Source of the DNA: Microbacterium invictum
Lineage (GTDB): Bacteria > Actinomycetota > Actinomycetes > Actinomycetales > Microbacteriaceae
Direction of reading: 5' to 3'
Length of the DNA stretch: 64,000 nucleotides
Assembly: GCF_014197265.1 (NCBI RefSeq)
Contig: NZ_JACIFH010000001.1
Span: 3,162,001 to 3,226,000 of the forward strand
How positions within the stretch are numbered: the stretch's first letter is position 1; the number at the start of each line of letters is the position of its first letter. The notes below the pieces were generated by a model. That model did not search any database. It saw only the letters and a list, made by a program, of their open reading frames with translations, and had not been told where the DNA came from. Made by a program: the position numbers and the translations under genes. Shown here piece after piece: positions 9,148 through 17,836 of the stretch.

Positions 9148-9782
9148 GGCCGGCTCCAGTCCGGCTCGGCGATCTCAGCATCGGACTCATGGGGGAGTGT
9201 GGTCAGATCGAGCTGGAGTTCGATGACCGAGTCGAGCCGGTCATCGTCGGACAGCCCGAGTCGCAGGCGAGCGGTGGCCGCGCCGGCATCGTCGAGGATG
9301 TCTTCGGGCAGCTCGTACGCGAGACCACCGGACTGATCGAGCCCGGTCGCCAGACCGATGCGGCGCATGGACACCGGACGGTCGCTGGCCGAGAACGTGC
9401 GCTCACCGACCACGAGATCGACGAGGTTCAGGTGCACCCCCGTGTCGGAGTCGAGCGAGCGCGCCTCGAGGTCGACCACCAGCCAGGTGCCCTCGGCCGA
9501 CCACAGCGCGCGGCTCTGCGCCGCCGAGCGACCGGTCGCACCCTCGGACATCCGGGGGTTCGTCACCGTCAGCGCCATGTTGCGGCCGGTCGCCTCCGAG
9601 CCGAGCGTCGCCGCCACCGGAAACGGTGCGGACGCGGCGTCGTCCGGCGGTGTGATCGCGGCGACACCCCAGGCCGCGACGAGCATCGCGCCCGCTGCGG
9701 TCCATGCCGCCCAGCGCTTCACGGCGACACCCCGGCGCGTCGCGGCATCCGCCGTCTCACGAGTCCACCCCGGCGCCGACAT
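9144..9782 (-). CDS. Membrane-anchored exported protein, unknown function (second gene of trio)
   Basis: A 212-residue protein with a transmembrane segment near residues 25-45 (WAAWTAAGAMLVAAWGVAAI) followed by an extracytoplasmic beta-rich domain (MALTVTNPRMSEG, GTWLVVDLEARSLD). The domain pattern is a strand, then NP or similar, then a WLVVDLE-type strand, and it recurs in both neighbours, suggesting an ancient triplication. The start ATG lies 26 bp inside the upstream gene and its stop overlaps the downstream GTG, so the three form a tightly coupled operon. No family name, catalytic residue or binding motif is recognised. It could sense or bind something at the cell surface. Confidence 0.65.
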   Translation of the reverse strand: MSAPGWTRETADAATRRGVAVKRWAAWTAAGAMLVAAWGVAAITPPDDAASAPFPVAATLGSEATGRNMALTVTNPRMSEGATGRSAAQSRALWSAEGTWLVVDLEARSLDSDTGVHLNLVDLVVGERTFSASDRPVSMRRIGLATGLDQSGGLAYELPEDILDDAGAATARLRLGLSDDDRLDSVIELQLDLTTLPHESDAEIAEPDWSRP

Positions 9783-10497
9783 CGGTGGCGACCACGGTCA
9801 CCGTCGCCCCGACCACCGGGTCGTCCCAGTAGCGGCCGGCCAGAACGGTGGAGCCGGTGAACATCGTCTGGTCCGTCAGCACGACCGTGATCTCATCGCC
9901 TTCGTGATAGGCGCCGGCATCCACCCGCCACGCGATCGCCAGCTGCGCCGGAACGCCCGGCTGCAGTCGGGGCCCGTAGGTCTGATCGTCCATCCGGGCG
10001 ATACCGGACGGGGCAGCCACATCCAGGCCGTCGATGGTGATGAGTTCGGCCAGCGAGTCCGTGCCGTTCGTGCCCTGCGGCTGATCCCACGTGTTCGTCG
10101 CCGTCGCGATGACCACGAGCGCACGCGTGCCTTCCTCGGCCGAGACACCCGCTTCGCTCAGGTCGTCGATGAGCACGACCCGCTCGACGGTCACGGCGAA
10201 CTGCGGGCTCGTGTGGGTGTCGCCGGCGACGAGCCGCGGAGGCTCGACGACCTCCTCCGCAACCGCGTTGAGCCCACCGAACGCCGCCGTCACAGCGAGG
10301 AACAGGCCCGTGCCGATCGCGGCGAACCACTTCGTCGGCACGCGATCCGAAGCCTTGCGCAGCCTGCCGAACACGTTGCGTCGTGCGGCGCCCGGCCCCG
10401 AACCGACAGGCGGGGTGCCGTCGGCGCGCGGTGAGGTGTCCGTCGCCGCTGAGATCGACGTCGCCGCGGCGGCGGGGGCCTTCTCGGGCGTGCTCAC
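9757..10497 (-). CDS. Membrane-anchored exported protein, unknown function (first gene of trio)
   Basis: A 246-residue protein. An Ala/Pro/Ser-rich N-terminal 45 residues is followed by a basic stretch (RRNVFGRLRKASDR), a transmembrane segment (WFAAIGTGLFLAVTAAFGGL, about residues 57-76) and an extracytoplasmic domain with FAVTVERVVLIDDL and ALVVIATATNTWDQP, the same strand pattern as the two downstream proteins. It starts with GTG 10497, only 36 bp from the divergent putA start, so the two promoters must overlap. The function is unknown; proximity to putA is conserved only if shown in other genomes, which I cannot check. Confidence 0.65.
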   Translation of the reverse strand: MSTPEKAPAAAATSISAATDTSPRADGTPPVGSGPGAARRNVFGRLRKASDRVPTKWFAAIGTGLFLAVTAAFGGLNAVAEEVVEPPRLVAGDTHTSPQFAVTVERVVLIDDLSEAGVSAEEGTRALVVIATATNTWDQPQGTNGTDSLAELITIDGLDVAAPSGIARMDDQTYGPRLQPGVPAQLAIAWRVDAGAYHEGDEITVVLTDQTMFTGSTVLAGRYWDDPVVGATVTVVATDVGAGVDS

Positions 10498-10521
10498 CCG
10501 CCCAGCCTATGAGGCCGGTCG

Positions 10522-10527
10522 TAGGCT
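10522..10527 (+). promoter_or_regulatory. Leaderless -10 box for putA
   Basis: TAGGCT, 6 nt before ATG 10534. No recognisable -35 hexamer lies 17 nt upstream. Confidence 0.5.
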
Positions 10528-10533
10528 TGTCGC

Positions 10534-13500
10534 ATGTCGGACCCCTCGCACGACGTGGACCTGCCCGAACGCGCCGTGGAACTCGCCCGCCGCTGGGTCG
10601 AAGAGTCCGCCGACGCCGAAGTCGACCCGGCCGCCGAGCGCCTCGCGGGCGTGCTCAAGGATCCGAACGGGCTGCCGTTCACGATCGGGTTCGTCGACGG
10701 CGTCATGCGACCCGAGAGTCTCGCAGCCGCGGCATCCACTCTCCATCGCATCAGTGCGATCACCCCCGATTTCCTCCCGGCCCCACTGCGGGCCGCCGTG
10801 CGCGCCGGGGGAGCGATCGCCCCGGTCCTGCCCGCCCCGACCGTCCCGATCGCCCGCCGCGCGCTGCGCCACATGGTCGGTCACCTCATCGTCGATGCGC
10901 GCCCCGAGAAGCTCGGTCCCGCTCTGGCGAAGATTCGCGAGTCGGGCGCTCGCCTGAATCTGAACCTCCTCGGCGAAGCCGTGCTCGGCGAGAGCGAGGC
11001 ACTGCGGCGACTCGAGGGCATCCACGATCTCATCCGCCGCGACGATGTCGACTACGTCTCGGTCAAGGTCTCGGCGATCGTCAGCCGCATCTCGATGTGG
11101 GCGTTCGACGAGCTCGTCGACACCGTCGTCGAGCGCCTGGTTCCGCTGTACCTGACGGCCTCAGAGCGGGGTGTGTTCGTCAACCTCGACATGGAGGAGT
11201 ATCGCGATCTCGACCTGACGATCGCCGTGTTCACCCGGCTGCTCGACGATCCGCGCCTGCAGGGTCTCGAGGCCGGCATCGTGCTGCAGGCCTATCTACC
11301 CGACGCCCTGCCGGCACTGCGCGAGCTCACCGCGTGGGCGACCGGCCGCGTCGCTGCCGGCGGTGCCCGCATCAAGGTGCGGCTCGTCAAGGGCGCGAAT
11401 CTGGCGATGGAGCGAGTGGATGCCGTGATGCACGGCTGGCCGGTCGCGACGCACGCCACGAAGCTCGACGCCGACGCCGGCTACCTGCGCTGCCTCGACG
11501 AGGCGCTGCGGCCCGAGCACACCGCGGCGGTGCGGATCGGCGTCGCCGGGCACAACCTGTTCGACATCGCCTACGCCTGGCTGCTCGCCGGCGAGCGCGC
11601 GGTGCAGGGCGACATCGACGTCGAGATGCTGCTCGGCATGGCGCAGGGGCAGGTTCAGGCGGTCTCACGCGAGGTGGGCCCGGTGCTGCTGTACGTGCCG
11701 GTCGTGCGGCCCGAAGAGTTCGACGTGGCCATCGGCTACCTCGTCCGCCGGCTCGAGGAGAACGCGTCGAGCGAGAACTTCCTCGCTGCCGCCTTCGAGC
11801 TCGCCGGCAACCCCGAGTTGTTCGCCCGGGAGCGCGAACGGTTCCTGTCGTCGGTGAACCGGGCGAAGGACTCCGCGCTCCCGTCCCTGCCGAACCGCAC
11901 GCAGGACCGGGCGGCCGAGGCCGCCGACGACGCCGACCCGGATGCTCCCGCCGACGGACGCCGCTCGCGGCTGACCCGCACCGCCGCCGTACCGCCCGAA
12001 GACCTCACCCAGGCCGTGCTGGGCATCGCCCGTGCCGCCCACACCGACACCGACGAGGTGGTCATCGCCGCCGCAGAGCGGTTCGGCGGCGACGTTTTCG
12101 TCGAGACGGCCGTGTTCGCACGGCGCGAGGGCGGCGCGCGCGCCGTGGGCGCCCCCGGGTTCGCGAATGCGCCCGACTCCGATCCGGCACTGCCCGCGAA
12201 TCGCGGGTGGGCCCGCGACATCTTCGCGCGCATCGAGACCTCGCACGCGGGGGATGCCGTGATCGACGCGGCGCACGTCGAGAACGCCGAGGTCCTCGAA
12301 CAGGTCATCGTGCGCGTCCGTACCGCAGCTGAGAGCTGGGGCGCACGTCCCGCCGCCGAGCGCGCGACGGTGCTCATCGCGGCCGGCCATGCCCTGGCCC
12401 AGCGCCGCGCCGAGCTCATCGAGGTCGCCGCCGCGGAGACCGGCAAGCCCTTCGCCGAAGCCGACATCGAGGTCAGCGAGCTCGTCGACTTCGCGCACTA
12501 CTACGCCGCGACCGCGCGCGAACTCGACCGGGTCAGCGGTGCGGTGTTCGTGCCGTCTCGGGTCACCGTCGTCACGCCGCCGTGGAACTTTCCCCTCGCG
12601 ATCCCCGGGGGCGGCGTGCTCGCCGCGCTCGCCGCCGGCTCGGGCGTCGTGTTCAAGCCGGCGCACCAGGCGCGGCGGTGCGCCGCGGTGATCGCCGAGG
12701 CGCTGTGGGATGCCGGTGTTCCCCGCGACCTGCTCGCCCTGGTCGATCTGGGCGAGCGCGCGCTCGGCGAGACGCTCGTCTCGCATCCGGACGTCGACCG
12801 TGTCATCCTCACCGGATCGTGGGACACAGCGGCGCTGTTCCGCTCGTGGCGGCCCGATCTGCCGCTGCTGGCCGAGACCAGCGGCAAGAACGCCATCATC
12901 GTGACCCCCAGCGCCGACCTCGATCTCGCGGCATCCGACCTCGTCCGCAGCGCGTTCGGGCACGCCGGGCAGAAATGCTCCGCCGCATCGCTCGCGATCC
13001 TGGTCGGTCCGGTCGGCCGGTCGCGGCGCTTCGCACGCCAGCTCGTCGACGCGACGCGGTCGCTGCGGGTGGGACCGCCGTCCGATCCGCGCAGTGAGGT
13101 CGGGCCCGTGATCGACCCACCCCGCGGCAAGCTCGCCTGGGCACTGACCACCCTCGACGAGGGGGAGCAGTGGCTCGTGCCACCGCGCCTGATGGACAGT
13201 CCGCCCGAGTACGCCGGGCGGATGTGGAGTCCCGGCATCCGCGTCGGTGTCCGCGCCGGATCGCGGACCCACCTCGAGGAGTTCTTCGGCCCGATGCTCG
13301 GCATCATGCACGCGCCGTCGCTGGCCCACGCGATCGAGCTGCAGAACGCGGTGGCCTACGGGCTCACCGCGGGCCTGCACACACAGGACCCCGACGACCT
13401 CGCCCGCTGGCTCGACACTGTCCAGGCCGGCAATCTCTACGTCAACCGCGGCATCACGGGGGCGATCGTGCAGCGTCAGCCCTTCGGCGGCTGGAAGCGC

Positions 13501-14250
13501 TCGGCCGTCGGCGCCGGGGCCAAGGCCGGCGGGCCGAACTATCTCATCGGGCTCGGGTCGTGGCGCGCCTCGGGCGGTGCGGGCTCGTCGTCGACCCTGC
13601 ACCTGCGCGGCCTCGACACCCGCATCACGAGTGTCATCGAAGCGGCCCAGCCGACGCTGGGCTACGAGTCGTTCGAGTGGCTGCGCCGCGCCGCGCTGTC
13701 GGACGCCATCGCCTGGGACCGCGAGTTCAGCCAGGTCAAAGACGTGTCGCACCTCGCCGTCGAACGCAACCTCTTCCGCTATCGGCCCGTGCCGGTCGGC
13801 ATCCGCGCGACCGGCGGGGCGCAGTGGCAGGCGGTCCTGCGCGTCGTCGTCGCGGGCGTCCGGGCCGGGTCGGACCTGACCCTCAGCGCCCCGGTCGGAC
13901 TGCCGGCCACCGTCCGGCGTGCCCTCGGCGAACTCGATGTGCCCGTCTTCGTCGAGACCGATGAGGAGTGGCTCCAGCGCATGACCGTCGGCACCCCCGC
14001 GGCCGACGACGTCATCGAGCCCGCCCGGCGCTCCGATCGGGTGCGTCTGGTGGGGCCGGCCGATGCCGTCCGCGCGTTGCACGCCACCCTGGCACGCGCC
14101 GTCGACGGCGACCCCGACCTCGCGGTCTACGCGAATGAGGTCACCACGGCAGGGCGGCTCGAGCTGCTGCCGTTCCTGCACGAGCAGGCCATCGCCATCA
14201 CCGCGCACCGGTTCGGCAACCCCGACCCCTGGAGCGAAGCGGTCATCTGA
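10534..14250 (+). CDS. putA: Bifunctional proline dehydrogenase / L-glutamate gamma-semialdehyde dehydrogenase
   Basis: Oxidises proline to glutamate in two steps. The N-terminal FAD-dependent proline dehydrogenase barrel spans roughly residues 60-440 (NLDMEEYRDLDLT, KVRLVKGANLAMERV). After a linker of about 100 residues, the NAD-dependent aldehyde dehydrogenase domain spans roughly 560-1010: TPPWNFPLAIPGGG, catalytic base Glu781 in LLAETSGKNAI and nucleophile Cys815 in GHAGQKCSAASLA. The 1238 residues fit bifunctional PutA lacking the N-terminal DNA-binding domain, so it is not expected to repress its own gene. A C-terminal stretch of about 220 residues has no obvious motif. The start is supported by the leaderless TAGGCT box. 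Confidence 0.95.
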   Translation: MSDPSHDVDLPERAVELARRWVEESADAEVDPAAERLAGVLKDPNGLPFTIGFVDGVMRPESLAAAASTLHRISAITPDFLPAPLRAAVRAGGAIAPVLPAPTVPIARRALRHMVGHLIVDARPEKLGPALAKIRESGARLNLNLLGEAVLGESEALRRLEGIHDLIRRDDVDYVSVKVSAIVSRISMWAFDELVDTVVERLVPLYLTASERGVFVNLDMEEYRDLDLTIAVFTRLLDDPRLQGLEAGIVLQAYLPDALPALRELTAWATGRVAAGGARIKVRLVKGANLAMERVDAVMHGWPVATHATKLDADAGYLRCLDEALRPEHTAAVRIGVAGHNLFDIAYAWLLAGERAVQGDIDVEMLLGMAQGQVQAVSREVGPVLLYVPVVRPEEFDVAIGYLVRRLEENASSENFLAAAFELAGNPELFARERERFLSSVNRAKDSALPSLPNRTQDRAAEAADDADPDAPADGRRSRLTRTAAVPPEDLTQAVLGIARAAHTDTDEVVIAAAERFGGDVFVETAVFARREGGARAVGAPGFANAPDSDPALPANRGWARDIFARIETSHAGDAVIDAAHVENAEVLEQVIVRVRTAAESWGARPAAERATVLIAAGHALAQRRAELIEVAAAETGKPFAEADIEVSELVDFAHYYAATARELDRVSGAVFVPSRVTVVTPPWNFPLAIPGGGVLAALAAGSGVVFKPAHQARRCAAVIAEALWDAGVPRDLLALVDLGERALGETLVSHPDVDRVILTGSWDTAALFRSWRPDLPLLAETSGKNAIIVTPSADLDLAASDLVRSAFGHAGQKCSAASLAILVGPVGRSRRFARQLVDATRSLRVGPPSDPRSEVGPVIDPPRGKLAWALTTLDEGEQWLVPPRLMDSPPEYAGRMWSPGIRVGVRAGSRTHLEEFFGPMLGIMHAPSLAHAIELQNAVAYGLTAGLHTQDPDDLARWLDTVQAGNLYVNRGITGAIVQRQPFGGWKRSAVGAGAKAGGPNYLIGLGSWRASGGAGSSSTLHLRGLDTRITSVIEAAQPTLGYESFEWLRRAALSDAIAWDREFSQVKDVSHLAVERNLFRYRPVPVGIRATGGAQWQAVLRVVVAGVRAGSDLTLSAPVGLPATVRRALGELDVPVFVETDEEWLQRMTVGTPAADDVIEPARRSDRVRLVGPADAVRALHATLARAVDGDPDLAVYANEVTTAGRLELLPFLHEQAIAITAHRFGNPDPWSEAVI

Positions 14251-14288
14251 GCGGCAGACGGCGCGAGGGGAGCCGTTGCGGGCTGCGG

Positions 14289-14373
14289 GTTCGTCTCGCA
14301 GGAGATTCTCGCGATCCCGGGCGAGTCGACCCCCTGAACGTGGATGCCGGGGCGAAAGTCCTGCGACACGAAC
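14289..14373. repeat. 85-bp palindromic element, family 1, copy A
   Basis: The terminal arms GTTCGTCTCGCAGGA (14289-14303) and TCCTGCGACACGAAC (14359-14373) are inverted repeats matching at 14 of 15 positions. The centre contains GATCCCGGGCG and GGATGCCG. A second copy of the same 85-bp length is at 22502-22586, with shared arms, shared central ATCCCGGGCG and GGATGCCG. The element lies just after putA and upstream of the arabinan-locus promoter, so it may also end putA transcription. Confidence 0.65.
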
Positions 14374-14398
14374 GCACCGGCGCAGGACGTCCCGAGAC

Positions 14399-14410
14399 TA
14401 CAACGTTGTA
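14399..14410. promoter_or_regulatory. LacI-type operator upstream of the arabinan ABC operon (site 1)
   Basis: TACAACGTTGTA is a perfect 12-bp palindrome with a central CG, typical of LacI-family operators. It lies 20 bp upstream of the -35 element. Related sites are at 14477 and 23669, the latter in front of the LacI gene of this locus. Confidence 0.75.
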
Positions 14411-14429
14411 AATTTCTGGTCTCGAAGGC

Positions 14430-14459
14430 TTGACAGTGGCTCGACCGGCGATCCAGACT
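14430..14459 (+). promoter_or_regulatory. Promoter of the arabinan ABC/glycosidase operon
   Basis: TTGACA (14430-14435), an 18-nt spacer and CAGACT (14454-14459). The start point would be near 14466, giving an untranslated leader of about 89 nt that contains operator site 2. The promoter is bracketed by two operators, the classic layout for repression by a LacI-type protein. Confidence 0.6.
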
Positions 14460-14476
14460 GTTCACCACAACGCGTT

Positions 14477-14488
14477 TCCAACGTTGTA
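14477..14488. promoter_or_regulatory. LacI-type operator in the arabinan ABC leader (site 2)
   Basis: TCCAACGTTGTA, differing from site 1 in one position (C for A at the second base); the central AACGTTG is identical. It lies just downstream of the predicted transcription start. Confidence 0.7.
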
Positions 14489-14554
14489 ATTCATTCGGTC
14501 GGAGCAGACAGAACACCCGTGCGCCGACCACACAGCACACGAGAGGACCACGTG

Positions 14555-15889
14555 ATGAAGAAGTCACGGAAGCTGGTCGGTGCCGCCGCGATGCTCGCGG
14601 TGGGCGGCATGCTCCTGGCCGGCTGCGCCGGCGGGGGCGATGAGGGCGACGGAACCGCGCAACTCACGTTCATGTTCCGCGGCAGCGATGCCGAGAAGGC
14701 GGCGTACACGAAGGCCATCGAAGAATTCGAGAGCACGCGCGACGTCGACGTCAAGATCATCATGACGACGGCCGATGAGTACGCGACCAAGCTCAAGGCG
14801 GCCATCGCCGGCAAGCAGGTGCCCGACGTGTTCTACATCGACCCGGGCAGCGTGCAGGCGTTCGTGAAGACCGGCGTCGTGGCCGACATCACCGAGGCGG
14901 TCGAATCATCCGACGTGGTCGACCTCGACAACGTGTGGGCCTACGGCGTGGACAGCTACCGGTTCGACGGCACCACCCAGGGCAAGGGCGCCATCTACGC
15001 CCTGCCCAAGGACGTCGGGCCGTTCTCCTTCGGCTACAACAAGACGATGTTCGAGGAAGCCGGCATCCCGCTGCCCGACGTCGACGAGCCCTACACGTGG
15101 GACGAGTTCGTCGAGGTGTCGAAGCAGCTGACGAAGGACCTCGACGGCGACGGCAAGGTCGACCAGTGGGGCACCGGCCTGAACGTCGTCTGGAACCTGC
15201 AGCCGTTCGTGTGGTCCAACGGCGGCGACTGGCTCAACGACGACCGCACGAAGGTCACCGTCACCGACCCGGAGTTCGTCGAGGCGCTGCAGTGGTTCGC
15301 CGACCTGTCGAACGTCGACCAGGTCACCCCCTCGGCGGGCGACGCCCAGACGCTCGACACCTACCAGCGCTGGATGCAGGGCCAGATCGGGTTCTTCCCG
15401 GTCGGTCCCTGGGATGTCCCCACCTACCAGACGCTCGAATTCGACTGGGATCTGATTCCCTACCCGGTGGGCGCCACCGGTGAGACCGCGACCTGGACGG
15501 GCACGCTCGGCATCGCCGTGTCGAACTCGACCAAGCACAGCGACCTCGCCGCCGAGCTGGCGACGTACCTCAGCGCCGACCCGACGGCCCAGCAGATGCT
15601 CGTCGACGCGGGCGTGCAGATCCCGAACCTCATCGACATGGCCGACGAGTGGGTCGCCTCCTCGACCCTCCCGCCGGACAACAAGCAGGAGTTCCTCGAC
15701 ATCGTCAACGACTACGGTCGTGCGCTGCCGGCGAACAACACCTACAGCGCCGAGTGGTACGACGAGCTGTTCAAGAACATCCAGCCCGTGCTGGACGGTG
15801 AGCAGACCGCCGAGGACTACCTCGCCGACGTCGAGCCGCGCATGCAGGACCTGCTCGACAAGGCCAACGCCGACGCCGGAATCGGCTGA
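14555..15889 (+). CDS. Sugar ABC transporter substrate-binding lipoprotein
   Basis: Extracellular sugar-binding lipoprotein of a CUT1-type ABC importer, 444 residues. The signal peptide ends in the lipobox LLAGC with Cys24 as the lipidated residue. The SBP family pattern includes FMFRGSDAEKAAYTKAIEEF near the mature N-terminus and VPDVFYIDPGSVQAF, as in maltose/arabinooligosaccharide-type binding proteins. ATG 14555 follows AGAGGA by 7 nt; a GTG one codon upstream is possible. The gene heads an operon with two permeases and arabinan-degrading enzymes, so the ligand is probably arabino-oligosaccharides. No ATPase gene is in the cluster; such systems often use a shared MsmK-type ATPase encoded elsewhere. 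Expression is expected to be induced through the flanking operators. Confidence 0.88.
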   Translation: MKKSRKLVGAAAMLAVGGMLLAGCAGGGDEGDGTAQLTFMFRGSDAEKAAYTKAIEEFESTRDVDVKIIMTTADEYATKLKAAIAGKQVPDVFYIDPGSVQAFVKTGVVADITEAVESSDVVDLDNVWAYGVDSYRFDGTTQGKGAIYALPKDVGPFSFGYNKTMFEEAGIPLPDVDEPYTWDEFVEVSKQLTKDLDGDGKVDQWGTGLNVVWNLQPFVWSNGGDWLNDDRTKVTVTDPEFVEALQWFADLSNVDQVTPSAGDAQTLDTYQRWMQGQIGFFPVGPWDVPTYQTLEFDWDLIPYPVGATGETATWTGTLGIAVSNSTKHSDLAAELATYLSADPTAQQMLVDAGVQIPNLIDMADEWVASSTLPPDNKQEFLDIVNDYGRALPANNTYSAEWYDELFKNIQPVLDGEQTAEDYLADVEPRMQDLLDKANADAGIG

Positions 15890-15897
15890 CCGTGGAT

Positions 15898-15927
15898 GGA
15901 TGCCGGTGTCGCCCGGCACCGGCATCC
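15898..15927 (+). terminator. Intra-operon stem-loop after the binding-protein gene
   Basis: GGATGCCGGTG (15898-15908) and CACCGGCATCC (15917-15927) form a perfect 11-bp stem with an 8-nt loop, between the binding-protein and permease genes. Such hairpins commonly protect the upstream message and lower permease expression relative to the binding protein. No T tract follows, so it is more likely a processing or partial-termination structure. Confidence 0.65.
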
Positions 15928-15965
15928 ACCCCCGCCCCCTCCACTTCGACACCAAGGTCACGCAC

Positions 15966-16871
15966 ATGACGACGACGTCCGCCCCTCGCCGGTCCCGGCT
16001 CCACCGCAAGGAGCATCGGGCCGCCCTCGCCTTCGTGGCGCTGCCCGTCATCGGGTTCCTCGCCTTCGTGGGCTACCCGCTCGTGTTCTCGCTGTTCACG
16101 TCTTTCACGAAGTGGAACGGCCTCAGCGATCCAGTGCCCAACGGCATCGACAACTTCATGGAGATGGCCGGCGACCGCTACTTCTGGCAGTCGATGGGAA
16201 ACACGGTCTTCTACATGATCGGCATCCCGATCGGACTGGTGCTCGCACTCCTGCTGGCGCTCGCGCTCAACCGCAAGATGCGTGGCACGACCTTCTTCCG
16301 CACCGTCTACTACGTGCCGGTCGTCTCGTCGCTGGCCGCCGTCGCGATCCTGTGGCAGTGGGCCTACAACGGCGACTTCGGCCTGGTGAACCAGGTTCTC
16401 GCGGTCTTCGGCATCGACGGCCCCAACTGGCTGCAGAACGCCGACACCGCCAAGCCCGCGATCATCATCATGGCCGTGTGGAAGGGCCTCGGCTATTCGA
16501 TGCTCCTCTACCTCGCCGCACTCCAGTCGGTGCCGCCGCACCTGTTCGAGGCCGCTTCGCTCGACGGTGCCGGGGTCTTCCAGAAGTTCCGGCACATCAC
16601 CTTCCCGATGCTCAACCCGGTCACCTTCTTCCTCGTTGTCACCAACATCATCGGCGGCGCCCAGATCTTCATCGAGATCAACATCATGACGCCCACCGGC
16701 GGCCCGGAATTCTCGACCGCCTCGATCGTCTGGTACATCTGGCAGAAGGCCTTCAACTATCTGCAGATGGGCTACGCGACGGCCATGGCGCTCGTCCTCG
16801 GCGTGCTGGTGTTCATCGTCACCGCCATCCAGTTCCGGCTCAACCGCCGCTTCCAGTTCGCGATCGACTGA
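15966..16871 (+). CDS. Sugar ABC transporter permease (MalF-type)
   Basis: Integral membrane subunit of the ABC importer, 301 residues with six predicted transmembrane segments; the first is FVALPVIGFLAFVGYPLVFS near residue 23. The ATPase-contacting EAA loop reads EAASLDGAGVFQKFRHITFP, close to the family consensus EAAxxDGAxxxxxFxxIxxP. ATG 15966 follows the stem-loop. It is cotranscribed with the binding protein upstream and the second permease 8 bp downstream. The substrate is inferred from the cluster (arabino-oligosaccharides). Confidence 0.9.
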   Translation: MTTTSAPRRSRLHRKEHRAALAFVALPVIGFLAFVGYPLVFSLFTSFTKWNGLSDPVPNGIDNFMEMAGDRYFWQSMGNTVFYMIGIPIGLVLALLLALALNRKMRGTTFFRTVYYVPVVSSLAAVAILWQWAYNGDFGLVNQVLAVFGIDGPNWLQNADTAKPAIIIMAVWKGLGYSMLLYLAALQSVPPHLFEAASLDGAGVFQKFRHITFPMLNPVTFFLVVTNIIGGAQIFIEINIMTPTGGPEFSTASIVWYIWQKAFNYLQMGYATAMALVLGVLVFIVTAIQFRLNRRFQFAID

Positions 16872-16879
16872 GGCCCGCC

Positions 16880-17836
16880 ATGTCCCATCCCCTCACGACC
16901 AACGCCCCCGCCGTGCTCGGCACGGCCGTCATCGACGAAGAGACCGGCAGGCGACTGCTGCCGACCCGCCGCCGCAAGGCTCGCGCACCCCGCACCCGGC
17001 AGGCGAAGTCCTACCGCATCGCCAATGTGATCGTCACGATCGTGCTGGCCATCGGCGGGATCATCATGATCGCGCCGCTGCTGTGGACTTTCAGCACGTC
17101 GCTCAAGACCCGAGAGGCCGTGTTCGCCCTGCCGCCGCAGTGGATCCCCGACCCGATGGTCTGGGAGAACTACATCCGCGTGTGGACCGCCGCGCCGCTG
17201 GCCACCGGCATCCTGAACAGCATCATCGTGTCGGCCAGCGTCACGATCCTCGGCACGATCGCCTCGATGCTCGCGGCGTTCGCGTTCGCGAAGATGCGCC
17301 TCCCGTTCAAGAACGTCCTGTTCCTGGTGCTGCTGGCCGCGATCATGATCCCGTTCCCCACGATCATGATCCCGCAGTTCTCGATGTTCGCCTCAGCGGG
17401 CCTCGTCGACACCCTGTGGCCGCTGATCCTGCCCGGCGTGTTCGGCAACATCGTGATGGTCTTCTTCATCCGGCAGTATCTGGCGTCGGTGCCGGACTCG
17501 ATCATCGAGGCCGCCAAGATCGACGGCGCCGGCTACCTGCGCATCTTCTTCACGCTGATCTTCCCGGCCATCCGGCCCGCGATCGCGGCGCAGTTCATCC
17601 TGTGGTTCATGGCGGTGTGGAACGACTACCTCGCCCCGATCATCTACCTGAACTCGCCCGAGAAGCAGACCCTGCAGCTGGTCATCGCGAGCCTGAACAT
17701 GACCTACGCGAGCCAGACCGACTATCCGCTCATCATGGCCGGATCGTTCATCGCGCTGATTCCCGTGTTCATCGTGTTCGTCCTCTTCCAGCGTCAGATC
17801 ATCGAGTCGGTCGCCCTCACGGGAGCCAAAGGATGA
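16880..17836 (+). CDS. Carbohydrate ABC transporter permease (MalG-type)
   Basis: Second membrane subunit of the importer, 318 residues. A cytoplasmic N-terminal tail of about 50 residues, rich in R and K, precedes the first membrane segment (VIVTIVLAIGGIIMIAPLLW). The EAA loop reads EAAKIDGAGYLRIFFTLIFP. The C-terminus ESVALTGAKG is typical of MalG-type permeases. It starts 8 bp after the first permease, and its stop overlaps the next gene's start (ATGA), so translation is coupled to the cytoplasmic GH43. It pairs with the permease at 15966. Confidence 0.92.
   Translation: MSHPLTTNAPAVLGTAVIDEETGRRLLPTRRRKARAPRTRQAKSYRIANVIVTIVLAIGGIIMIAPLLWTFSTSLKTREAVFALPPQWIPDPMVWENYIRVWTAAPLATGILNSIIVSASVTILGTIASMLAAFAFAKMRLPFKNVLFLVLLAAIMIPFPTIMIPQFSMFASAGLVDTLWPLILPGVFGNIVMVFFIRQYLASVPDSIIEAAKIDGAGYLRIFFTLIFPAIRPAIAAQFILWFMAVWNDYLAPIIYLNSPEKQTLQLVIASLNMTYASQTDYPLIMAGSFIALIPVFIVFVLFQRQIIESVALTGAKG

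Noticed and set aside
11665..14208. Open reading frame of 847 codons antisense to putA
   Set aside because: It is the complement of an intact, well-conserved gene in GC-rich DNA, where stop codons are rare in antisense frames. Its translation is low-complexity R/G/A/D and shows no domain.
14251..14554. Riboswitch in the ABC-operon leader
   Set aside because: The leader is explained by the palindromic element, a promoter and two operator sites. No known aptamer core was recognised.
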